Below are positions 51,637 to 58,966 of a stretch of DNA of 64,000 nt, piece by piece. The stretch's first letter is position 1, and each line of letters opens with the position of its first letter. The stretch is from Streptosporangium lutulentum (GTDB lineage: Bacteria > Actinomycetota > Actinomycetes > Streptosporangiales > Streptosporangiaceae), in contig NZ_JAUSQU010000001.1 in NCBI RefSeq assembly GCF_030811455.1, forward strand, positions 1,302,001-1,366,000, in the 5' to 3' direction. Made by a program: the position numbers and the translations under genes. The notes under the pieces are model-generated. The model was not told the origin of the DNA and ran no database searches. It saw only the letters and a list, made by a program, of their open reading frames with translations.

Positions 51637-52562
51637 CAGGCCTCCAGCAGTCTCTGCAGGATCTGGTCGCGTTCCGGGTCCAGGCGGGTCGCGGCGAGCA
51701 GGTCCTGGGGCAGACGCCGCAGGAACTCGACACCGCGTTGCTCGAAGCGTGTACGGAGGTCGGGGGAGAAACGGTCGCTCAGTTCCAGGTGGTGGGCCAG
51801 AAGCGCGCAGAACGTGCGCACCGCCTTGGGGACGAACTCCTCCTCCAGGTCCGCCAGGACCATGTCGAAGGCGTCGAAGAAGTGCAACTGCCGGGCGTCG
51901 CCGGTCTGGGTCAGCGAACCGGACACCATCCGCCGGTAGAAGAGCCCGGCCAGCGAGACCACCGCGAACGAGCCGGCCTGGCGGTGCAGCCGCCAGATCC
52001 ACGGCCGGTCCTCGGCGGTGTGCAGGTGCCCGGGGAAGGTCAGCAGGTCGCCCAGGTCGCGGCGGTAGATGCCGGCCCAGGCGTAGGGGTAGTCGACCAT
52101 GGTCTTCACGGCGGCGGGCAGGATGTGGTCGCGTGGCTTCAGCACCGTCTCGCGGGTGGCCAGCGGCGCCCGGTGGACGACCCGCCTGCGGCCCTCGACC
52201 TGGACGTGGTCGACCCGGACGAAGTCGCAGCCGAGCCGTTCGATCGCCTCGACCAGGTCGCCGAGGTAACCGGGCGCCAGCCAGTCGTCACCGTCCATGA
52301 AGGTCAGGTAGCGGCCGGAGGCCAGGGACAGCCCGAGGTTGCGGGCGTCCGCGAGCCCGACCGGGGTCTCGTTCCGCAGGACGACCAGACCGGGTAGATC
52401 ATTGCGGAAATCCTCGATGATCTGGCCGGTGGCGTCCACCGATCCGTCGTCCACCACGATGAACTCGAAGTCCCTGTGCGCGTTCCTGGCGAGCGAGGCG
52501 AGCGCGTCGGAGATGTAGAGCTCGGCGTCCCGCACCGGGACGACGATGGACAACTTGATCAA
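51636..52562 (-). CDS. GT2-family glycosyltransferase
   Basis: A 308-residue GT-A enzyme: LSIVVPVRDAELYISDALAS, FIVVDDGSVDATGQII, TFMDGDDWLAPGY (DxD-like metal site) and HTAEDRPWIWRLHRQAG (ED base motif). These are standard GT2 features. Starts with TTG, with AAAGGA 5 bases upstream. Coupled by overlap to the polysialyltransferase-type gene. It may build the primer or a side branch of the polymer. Confidence 0.85.
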   Translation of the reverse strand: MIKLSIVVPVRDAELYISDALASLARNAHRDFEFIVVDDGSVDATGQIIEDFRNDLPGLVVLRNETPVGLADARNLGLSLASGRYLTFMDGDDWLAPGYLGDLVEAIERLGCDFVRVDHVQVEGRRRVVHRAPLATRETVLKPRDHILPAAVKTMVDYPYAWAGIYRRDLGDLLTFPGHLHTAEDRPWIWRLHRQAGSFAVVSLAGLFYRRMVSGSLTQTGDARQLHFFDAFDMVLADLEEEFVPKAVRTFCALLAHHLELSDRFSPDLRTRFEQRGVEFLRRLPQDLLAATRLDPERDQILQRLLEA

Positions 52563-52599
52563 GTTTTCCTTTCCCCTCGAAGTCGAGTCGGCCGCGACA

Positions 52600-52890
52600 C
52601 ACGGTGTCGCCGTCTACGCGTCACCATCCAAGAGCCACGTGTCGCGGGCCGCACGGTGACATGGCCTGCGAGCTACGTCTTGCCGTCCACACGGTGACGA
52701 GGTCTGTGAAACCACACGTCGCCGCTCGTACCGTGACGCTTTCCGTGAACCGGGCGCCATCCCGTGGGCGGCGACGCGGTCCACGGGTCACCCGCGATGG
52801 GCGGACGGCGACGCGGCCCGAAGCCGGGCGTCGCCGTCCACGCGGCGCGGGTGACCTACGAACCGGGCGTCACCGTTCACACGGTGACGC
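52600..52890. repeat. Degenerate ~40-bp palindromic repeats between the GT2 and neuAB genes
   Basis: At least six imperfect copies, at about 52600, 52637, 52675, 52716, 52828 and 52867, share CGTC(G/T)(C/T)CCGTCCACACGGTGACG with drift. The last contains the perfect hairpin GTCACCGT-TCAC-ACGGTGAC (52869-52888), overlapping the neuAB stop at 52877. Spacing is 38-41 bp within groups. This fills the 314-bp gap, which has no gene. Confidence 0.6.
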
Positions 52891-54934
52891 GGCGCAGACG
52901 CGACTTGGGGGCCACCTCGCCGGGGAAGACCCGCTTGATGCCGTCGCCCAGAGCCGTCTCGATGATGCGGATGTCACGGACCAGGTGCTCGAGTCCGGCC
53001 GGCTCCAGCGAGGCGGCGTGGTCGGAGCCCCACATCGTGCGGTCCAGTGTGATGTGCCGCTCCACGGTCACCGCGCCCAGGGTCACCGCGGCCAGCGAGA
53101 TCTGCAGGCCGCGCTCGTGGCCCGAGTACCCGACCGGCACGCCGTACCGCTCCTGGAGGGTGACGATCGTGCGGAGGTTGGCCTCCTCGGGGGGAAGCGG
53201 GTAGGTGGAGGTGGCGTGCATCATCACCAGTTTGGAGGTGCCGAGGATCTCCACCGCCTGGTCGATCTCCTCCAGCGTGGACATGCCGGTGGACAGGATG
53301 AGCGGCTTGCCGGTGGCGGCGAGCGCGCGCAGCAGCTCCAGGTCGGTCACGCTGGCCGAGGCGATCTTGTGGGTGACCACGTCCATGGACTCGAGGAAGT
53401 CCACCGACGGCACGTCCCACGGGGAGGCGAACCAGTCCAGGCCGCGCTCCTTGCAGTACTGGGCGATCTCGGTGTACTCCTTCAGGCCGAACTCGGTCCT
53501 GATCTTGTACTCCATGTAGGTCATCTCGCCCCACGGCGTCTGCCGGATCTGGTCGCGCTGCTCCAGCGGCACGCAGATCTCCGGCGTGCGCTTCTGGAAC
53601 TTGACCGCCTGGCAGCCGGCCTCGGCGGCCACGTCGATCAGCTTGCGCGCGATGTCCAGGTCGCCGTTGTGGTTGATGCCGATCTCAGCGATCATGTAGA
53701 CCGGCTGGCCGGTGCCGACCAGCGCGTCGCCGATCTGGACCGGCTTCGCGACCGGCGTGAGCCGCAGCTCGGCGCGGGGCGCGGGCGCGGTCACGACCTC
53801 GTTCACCGGGCGGGCCGCGAGGACCCGGTCGCACAGCTCCCGCACGGCTCCCGCCCCACCGGCCTTGGTGAGCACGACGCGGGCGGCGGCGCGGACCTTG
53901 GGGTGGGCGTCGGGGACCGTGATGGGCCAGCCGACGTCGCTCATCGGGCCCAGGTCGTTGACGTCGTTGCCGATGTAGGCGACGCGCGCCGGGTCCAGCC
54001 CCTCGATGGTCAGCCAGTCGCGCAGCACGGTCCGCTTGTCGGTCAGGCCCTGCAGGACCGGCACGCCGAGCTTGCGGGCGCGGGCCGCGACCACCGGGTT
54101 CTGCTCGGTGGACATGATCATCAGCTTGACGCCCGACCGGCGCAGCAGGGAGATGCCCATGCCGTCGGAGCGGCTGACCGCGACCATCTCGTGGCCGTCC
54201 TGGTCGATGTAGGCGCGGTCGTCGGTGTGCACGCCGTCGAAGTCGGTGATCACGGCGTCGACGTCGATCGGCTCGGGCCGGTCCACGAAGGGCGCCAGCG
54301 CGCGGACCATCTCCAGGTCCTCGGGGTTGTCCACCTCGATGGCGTGCCGCGACGGCACCGGCTGAACGGCGACGGAGCCGAAGAAGCGGTGGCCGTGCTC
54401 GCGCAGGCCCTCGGTGCGCATCACGTAGAACGCGCCGGTCTCACGGAAGTGCGGCTCGCGGTCCTGGCGGCGCGGGCGGAACGACGGGTCGTGGTTGACA
54501 CCGGCGCCGTTGGCGCTCCACAGGAACTCGTGCGTCTCCAGCCCGGAGAACACCACGTCGGCGGTGCCGTCCAGGACCTTGGTGATCGCGGTGTCCAGAT
54601 CGGCGGGATCGATGAACGCGCTGGTGCACTGGACGAGGATGACCACGTCGGGAACGTCGGACATGTGGTCGAGCACGTGCAGGACCGCCGACTCGCTGGA
54701 AGCGGTCGCGCCGCTCAGCTCGCCCGGCCGGTCGATCACGGTTGCCCCGGCGGCGCGGGCGACCTCGGCGATCTCCGCGTGGTCGGTGCTGACCACGACC
54801 TCGTCGATCAGCTCGGCCCGCACACAGGCTCTCACCGCGCGGGCGACCAGGGGGGTGCCGCCCACCGCGGCCAGGTTCTTCAGCGGTACGCCCACTGAAC
54901 CGCCACGGGCGGGAACAACAGCCAGGACTCGCAA
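52877..54934 (-). CDS. Tri-domain nonulosonate enzyme: NeuA-type cytidylyltransferase, HAD phosphatase, NeuB-type synthase
   Basis: A 685-residue fusion. Residues 1-216: CMP-nonulosonate cytidylyltransferase (VLAVVPARGGSVGVPLKNL, VVSTDHAEIAEVAR, FRETGAFYVMR). Residues 224-375: KdsC-like HAD phosphatase (nucleophile and acid Asp in ITDFDGVHTDD, SRSDGMGISLL, YIGNDVNDLGPM). Residues 398-685: NeuB synthase (MIAEIGINHNGDLDIARKLI, AVKFQKRTPE, FASPWD, STGMSTLEE, VGYSGHE), but the usual C-terminal SAF antifreeze-like domain is absent. It would condense a hexose or hexosamine phosphate with PEP, dephosphorylate the product and activate it with CTP. TTG start with GAGGAG upstream. Comparable genes in Streptomyces coelicolor have been linked to Kdn teichulosonic acid. 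Confidence 0.88.
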   Translation of the reverse strand: MRVLAVVPARGGSVGVPLKNLAAVGGTPLVARAVRACVRAELIDEVVVSTDHAEIAEVARAAGATVIDRPGELSGATASSESAVLHVLDHMSDVPDVVILVQCTSAFIDPADLDTAITKVLDGTADVVFSGLETHEFLWSANGAGVNHDPSFRPRRQDREPHFRETGAFYVMRTEGLREHGHRFFGSVAVQPVPSRHAIEVDNPEDLEMVRALAPFVDRPEPIDVDAVITDFDGVHTDDRAYIDQDGHEMVAVSRSDGMGISLLRRSGVKLMIMSTEQNPVVAARARKLGVPVLQGLTDKRTVLRDWLTIEGLDPARVAYIGNDVNDLGPMSDVGWPITVPDAHPKVRAAARVVLTKAGGAGAVRELCDRVLAARPVNEVVTAPAPRAELRLTPVAKPVQIGDALVGTGQPVYMIAEIGINHNGDLDIARKLIDVAAEAGCQAVKFQKRTPEICVPLEQRDQIRQTPWGEMTYMEYKIRTEFGLKEYTEIAQYCKERGLDWFASPWDVPSVDFLESMDVVTHKIASASVTDLELLRALAATGKPLILSTGMSTLEEIDQAVEILGTSKLVMMHATSTYPLPPEEANLRTIVTLQERYGVPVGYSGHERGLQISLAAVTLGAVTVERHITLDRTMWGSDHAASLEPAGLEHLVRDIRIIETALGDGIKRVFPGEVAPKSRLRRVTV

Positions 54935-55150
54935 GGTAGCTCCTCATGACATACGGCAAAGGCCCCTGAGCTGGGGTGTCTTAGGAACCTAGCCACGAGG
55001 GTGACCGGAAAGGGGGTTCTGAGCTGAACGTCCAGAGTCGTCCGGCTTAACTTTCCGCGCGACCGGGAACTCCACCATGAGCCGCCCGGCCGGGCGTCAC
55101 CCGGCTTCCCCTGATCACGGAGCGAAGCGGCCGGGTGACCGGTCGTGGGA

Positions 55151-55170
55151 CGTCGCCCGGCCGGGCGACG
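55151..55170 (-). terminator. 20-bp perfect palindrome after the esterase gene
   Basis: CGTCGCCCGGCCGGGCGACG lies 3 bp after the esterase stop and can form a GC-rich hairpin. Confidence 0.55.
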
Positions 55171-55173
55171 AGG

Positions 55174-56136
55174 TCAGAGGGCCGCGCCGATGGAGCCCAT
55201 GAGCATGGGAAGCGCGCGTTCGAGGCCGCGGCGCCAGTAGGGCCAGGTATGCGTGCCGGGGCCGTAGAAGTCGGTCGTCACGTTGGCGCCGTTCGCCGTG
55301 GCGCGCTCGGCGAAGGTCACCGACTCCAGGAGCAGGGACGCCTCGCCCTCGTCCCGCGCGGTGGAGGAACCGTCGAGCGGGCCGGGGGAGCCGTCGCCGC
55401 TGGAGACGAAAAGCGGCATCCCGCGCAGCGCGGAGGTGAGGTCGGCCGGGTTGTGGGCGGCCCACTCGCGACCCCGCGGGGAGCCCCAGAGCTTCGCGGG
55501 GTCCTCGTCGTACTGGCCGAGCAGCCAGTCGACGCCGCCCTTGCCGTTGCGGGTGTGCAGCACACCGGAGAACGAGGCCGCCGACTGGAACATGCCCGGA
55601 TGGCGCGCCGCGTAGGACATCGCGCCGAACCCGCCCATGGACAGCCCCGCCACGGCCCGCCGGTCCCCGGCGCCGTAGTCGCGCTCCAGGATCCGGCGAA
55701 CCTCGGTGAGGTGGAAGGTCTCCCAGCCGGGCCCGTCCCGCCAGTCGGAGTAGAAGCCGACGGAACCGCCCTCCGGCATCACGACGATCGCCGGGTAGGG
55801 CGAGGTGAGCTCCGCGGCGGCCCCCTCGGTGACCCAGGTGTCGTATCTGGACTGGCAGCAGCCGTTCAGCAGGTACAGCACCGGCCACGGTCCCGAACCC
55901 GGCCTCCAGCCCTCGGGCAGCAGCACCCGGACCACACCCTCGCGGCCGAGCGCGGCGGAGGTGACGGTGAGTTCGTGATCACGCTCACTCAGGCGGTTCA
56001 CCTGCACACCGCTCGTCGTCCCACCGCCTTTGGAAAGGCCGCCGGAGGAGAACGGCCACAGCACCGCGAGCAGTACGGCGACCACTCCCGCCCCTGCCAG
56101 AAGGAGCACTCCCAGACGCACGGTTGTACGGTTCAC
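55174..56136 (-). CDS. Membrane-anchored esterase, Esterase D/antigen-85-like fold
   Basis: A 320-residue protein with an N-terminal membrane segment (TTVRLGVLLLAGAGVVAVLL) then an alpha/beta hydrolase domain: WPVLYLLNGCCQSRYDTW (oxyanion region), nucleophile in AVAGLSMGGFGAMS, and a C-terminal histidine in GPGTHTWPYW. It matches the esterase/mycolyltransferase-like family; with no mycolic acids expected, a carboxylester substrate is more likely. GTG 56136 is preferred over an upstream in-frame start because the hydrophobic anchor then begins properly. Confidence 0.8.
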   Translation of the reverse strand: MNRTTVRLGVLLLAGAGVVAVLLAVLWPFSSGGLSKGGGTTSGVQVNRLSERDHELTVTSAALGREGVVRVLLPEGWRPGSGPWPVLYLLNGCCQSRYDTWVTEGAAAELTSPYPAIVVMPEGGSVGFYSDWRDGPGWETFHLTEVRRILERDYGAGDRRAVAGLSMGGFGAMSYAARHPGMFQSAASFSGVLHTRNGKGGVDWLLGQYDEDPAKLWGSPRGREWAAHNPADLTSALRGMPLFVSSGDGSPGPLDGSSTARDEGEASLLLESVTFAERATANGANVTTDFYGPGTHTWPYWRRGLERALPMLMGSIGAAL

Positions 56137-56240
56137 ACGGCCAATCCTCGCCTGTCCGCGTGACCACGGGAAGCCCAACGGCACATCTGGGATATCGCCG
56201 GTGAGCGGGCGGCGGCCCGTACGGCCGGCCGGATCGCCGG

Positions 56241-57083
56241 TCAGCGGGCGGCGGCCCGTACGGTGTGCCGTAGCAGCAGCGCGGTGGTCACCGGACCGAC
56301 GCCGCCCGGGACCGGGGTCAGCGCGCCGGCCCGCTCGGCGACGGAGGCCGCGTCCACGTCACCGACCAGGCCGCCGTCCTCGGTGGGATTGGTGCCCACG
56401 TCCACCACGACCGCACCGCGCCTGACGTACTCGGCGGTGATCAGCCCGGCCCGGCCCACCGCGGCGACCACCACATCGGCGGCGGAGGTGACGGCGGGCA
56501 GGTCGACGGTGCGCGAGTGGCAGACGGTGACGGTGGCGTTCCTGTCCAGCAGCAGGTGGGCGACCGGCTTGCCGACCACGAGGGAGCGTCCGACCACGGC
56601 CACGCGCAGGCCGGTCAACGCGATCCCGTGATGCTCCAGGATCGCGACCACGGCCTCGGCCGTCGCGGGGGCGAACGCCGGAAGCCCGGCGACCAGGCGG
56701 CCGAGGGACAGGGGGCCCGCGCCGTCCACGTCCTTCTCGAACGCGATGGCGGAGGCCAGATCCTCCAGCGCGGCCCCGGCGGGCAGCGGGGTCTGCAGGA
56801 TGACGCCGTGCACCGTATCGTCGGCGCTGAGCTCGGACAGCCTCTCGCGGATCGCGCCGGCCGTGGCGTCGGCGCCCAGGTCGACGACGTCACAGGAGAT
56901 GCCGGCCTTCTCCGCGGACCTGGCGATCGAGCGGACGTACCACGCGGCGGACTCATCCGCCGTGGCGACCACGACCGCGAGTCTCGGCGGCCTTCCGGCG
57001 GCGGTCAGCGCGGCGGCTTCGGCGGAGGTCTCGGCGCGGATCGCGGAGGCCAGATCCCTGCCGGACAGCACGGTGGCGGTCAC
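56241..57083 (-). CDS. folD: FolD-type methylene-THF dehydrogenase lacking the cyclohydrolase lysine
   Basis: A 280-residue protein with FolD signatures: GVILQTPLPAG, FEKDVDGAGPLSLGRL, GLRVAVVGRSLVVGKPVAHL (NADP site) and TPVPGGVGPVTTALLL. The catalytic Tyr49 is present, but the lysine four residues later (Lys56 in human MTHFD1) is Ile53 in YVRSIARSA. The usual PCTP segment is also changed, to PATA. That lysine is required for the cyclohydrolase step, while dehydrogenase activity can persist. GTG 57083 overlaps the stop of an fchA-like gene (GTGA), which could supply the missing activity. Confidence 0.88.
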   Translation of the reverse strand: MTATVLSGRDLASAIRAETSAEAAALTAAGRPPRLAVVVATADESAAWYVRSIARSAEKAGISCDVVDLGADATAGAIRERLSELSADDTVHGVILQTPLPAGAALEDLASAIAFEKDVDGAGPLSLGRLVAGLPAFAPATAEAVVAILEHHGIALTGLRVAVVGRSLVVGKPVAHLLLDRNATVTVCHSRTVDLPAVTSAADVVVAAVGRAGLITAEYVRRGAVVVDVGTNPTEDGGLVGDVDAASVAERAGALTPVPGGVGPVTTALLLRHTVRAAAR

Positions 57084-57700
57084 GGGGCGATCTCCCGCCG
57101 GACGGCGGCGGTGACCCGCTCGGCGCGGGCGGCGATGTCGTCGACCTTCGCGGCCTCGGCGGCCAGCTCGGCGCGGGCCTTCTCGTCCTTCATGCCGCCG
57201 AGGTTGATCTCGACGTTGACGCGGGCGGTGGTCGCCGCCGCGCGTGCGGCCTCGGTGGCGGCGGCGATGTCGGTGATGACGTTGCGGTTGCCGATCGGCA
57301 GCAGCTCCTCGGCCAGCTCGACCGCGACCAGGGCGGCGGCGATGACCTCGGCCGGGGGTCTGCCCGCGCCGATCAGGGCCTTCGCGATGGCGGCCGAGCG
57401 GGCGGCCTTGGCCTCCTCGGTGTCCTTGGGAAGCTTGTAGGCCTCGGTGACGGCGGTGAACGCCGTCGCGTCGTCCTCGGCGAGCCGCAGCGCGGTGGCC
57501 CGCAGCTCGTCCGTCTCGAAGATGATCCGCTCGATCGCCTGCCGGTGGTCGGCGTACTTCTCGCCGGTGCTGTAGCGGGCGACCATGCCGAGCAGGGCCG
57601 CCGCCTGGGCGGCGTGCAGGGCCGCCGACGCACCACCGCCCGGGGCCGGCACGCGATCGGCGAGCCGGTTCAGGAAGTCACTGATCTTCTCGTCGCGCAT
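57080..57700 (-). CDS. fchA: FchA/FTCD cyclodeaminase-type methenyl-THF cyclohydrolase
   Basis: A 206-residue helical protein of the formiminotransferase-cyclodeaminase C-terminal family (FLNRLADRVPAPGGGASAAL, AALLGMVARYS, ARVNVEINLGG). Free-standing members hydrolyse 5,10-methenyl-THF to 10-formyl-THF (as Fch of methylotrophs) or deaminate formimino-THF. It is translationally coupled to the downstream folD-like gene. No formiminotransferase is nearby, so the cyclohydrolase role is favoured. Confidence 0.82.
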   Translation of the reverse strand: MRDEKISDFLNRLADRVPAPGGGASAALHAAQAAALLGMVARYSTGEKYADHRQAIERIIFETDELRATALRLAEDDATAFTAVTEAYKLPKDTEEAKAARSAAIAKALIGAGRPPAEVIAAALVAVELAEELLPIGNRNVITDIAAATEAARAAATTARVNVEINLGGMKDEKARAELAAEAAKVDDIAARAERVTAAVRREIAP

Positions 57701-57972
57701 GGGCGCTCGTCCTCCGGTCGGTGGGGTTACGACATGCCCGAAAATCCTCCCACGATCGAGGGCCGGCCACCGTGGTGACCACGCCAACCGGTTCGCCGAG
57801 CGGCCGGAGGAGAGGTGAGGTGCCTCGGTGAGGATTCTGTCGGTGGCGTGTGGGAGGTTGGCGGGCATGACTTGTTCCGTCCGCCGCACGCGTGGTGAGC
57901 GACCCCTTGATGAGCGGGCAGCGCACGTGCCCGGTCGGCTTCGCACGCCGGAGGCGCCCACGGAGTCCGGGC

Positions 57973-58593
57973 GTGGCTGAGCACGAACACGGCAGGCTCA
58001 TGCCCGAGACCCACACGACCGTCCGGTCCGAAGACTGGGACAGCCGGGACCTCTCGGGAGAGAGCCACAGCCAGGTCGCCTTCGTCGACGTGGACATGAC
58101 CGAGGCGACGGGCCAGGGCGCTGCCTTCTCCGGGTGCACCTTTCGAAACGTCCGGTTCAACGCCTCCGTGCACTCCGACGCCGCGTTCGTGAACTGCGCC
58201 TTCATCCGGTGCGCGTTCTTCGACGCCACCTTCACGGGATGCAAGTTCGTGGGCAGCGTGTTCGGTGACTGCACCTTCAACCTTCTGAAGGTCGCCGGCG
58301 GTGACTGGTCGTTCGTCGGGCTTTCCGGAGCCGATCTGCGTGGAGCCTCCTTCGCGGAGGTCCGGATGCGCGAGGCCGACCTCGCGGGCGCACGATGCCA
58401 GGGGGCCACGTTCCGCCAGGTCGACTTCGCCGGAGCCTCGTTCCGCGGCGCCGACCTCTCCCGCTGCGATCTCCGGGGAAGCGAGCTGTCAGCGCTTGAC
58501 CCGCTCACCGTCGCGGTGAAGGGCGCGGTGATCGACCTCCAGCAGGCAGCCATGATCGCCACCGCGCTGGGCCTGGACGTGCGCTCCATATAA
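57973..58593 (+). CDS. Pentapeptide-repeat protein, MfpA/Qnr-like fold
   Basis: A 206-residue protein with five-residue periodicity of A(D/N)(L/F)-type units throughout: GAAFSGCTFRNVRFN, CAFIRCAFFDATF, GADLRGASFAEVRMREADLA, GADLSRCDLRGSEL. A short capping helix follows (IDLQQAAMIATALGLDV). This is a right-handed quadrilateral helix like MfpA and Qnr, which mimic DNA and protect gyrase; whether this one does so is unknown. The GTG at 57973 has GGAG 7 bases upstream; ATG 58000 is an alternative. Confidence 0.8.
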   Translation: MAEHEHGRLMPETHTTVRSEDWDSRDLSGESHSQVAFVDVDMTEATGQGAAFSGCTFRNVRFNASVHSDAAFVNCAFIRCAFFDATFTGCKFVGSVFGDCTFNLLKVAGGDWSFVGLSGADLRGASFAEVRMREADLAGARCQGATFRQVDFAGASFRGADLSRCDLRGSELSALDPLTVAVKGAVIDLQQAAMIATALGLDVRSI

Positions 58594-58838
58594 GAGGCGT
58601 CCCCCGGCGGTTCCAGACGACCCGGATCCCGCGCTTCATCCTTACCGGCGGAGAAACCCCCACCACCGCCACTACGCCGAATACCGATGAAGATCGGCGG
58701 CTTCGGGCGACTCGCCCGACCGGGTCATGGAAGTTCCGGCGATCATGGGGCTGAAGGAGTTACGGCCGCCGATCTGCTCGGTGCCCTACGAACCGGGTCT
58801 GGATACTGAGTAAAGATGATCGCAGCGGAGCGTCGTAG

Positions 58839-58934
58839 GAGAACGCTACGCTCGACGTGATCGCCTGTGAGATCGGCAACGACCTCGAAGCCACGCTCGC
58901 CGAGTGTGAAGGTGCTCGAGTGGGCGAATTCTGA
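58839..58934 (+). pseudogene. Possible gene fragment at the left edge of the ATPase/TOPRIM module
   Basis: Within the 373-bp gap 58594-58966, a 31-codon open stretch reads ENATLDVIACEIGNDLEATL and ends GARVGEF before a TGA. It looks protein-like but has a stop just before it and no start. It may be the remains of a gene interrupted when the downstream module arrived. The rest of the gap has no gene I can support. Confidence 0.2.
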
Positions 58935-58966
58935 GGATGATTCTGGTGAGTAGGTGGTGATGGACT

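Noticed and set aside
52600..52890. CRISPR array
   Set aside because: Repeat copies are too diverged and palindromic, spacing is irregular, spacers are not distinct, and no cas gene is present.
52604..54898. 764-codon open frame opposite the tri-domain nonulosonate gene
   Set aside because: Shadow frame rich in His, Asp, Gly and Arg with no domain; the minus-strand gene has complete enzyme motifs.
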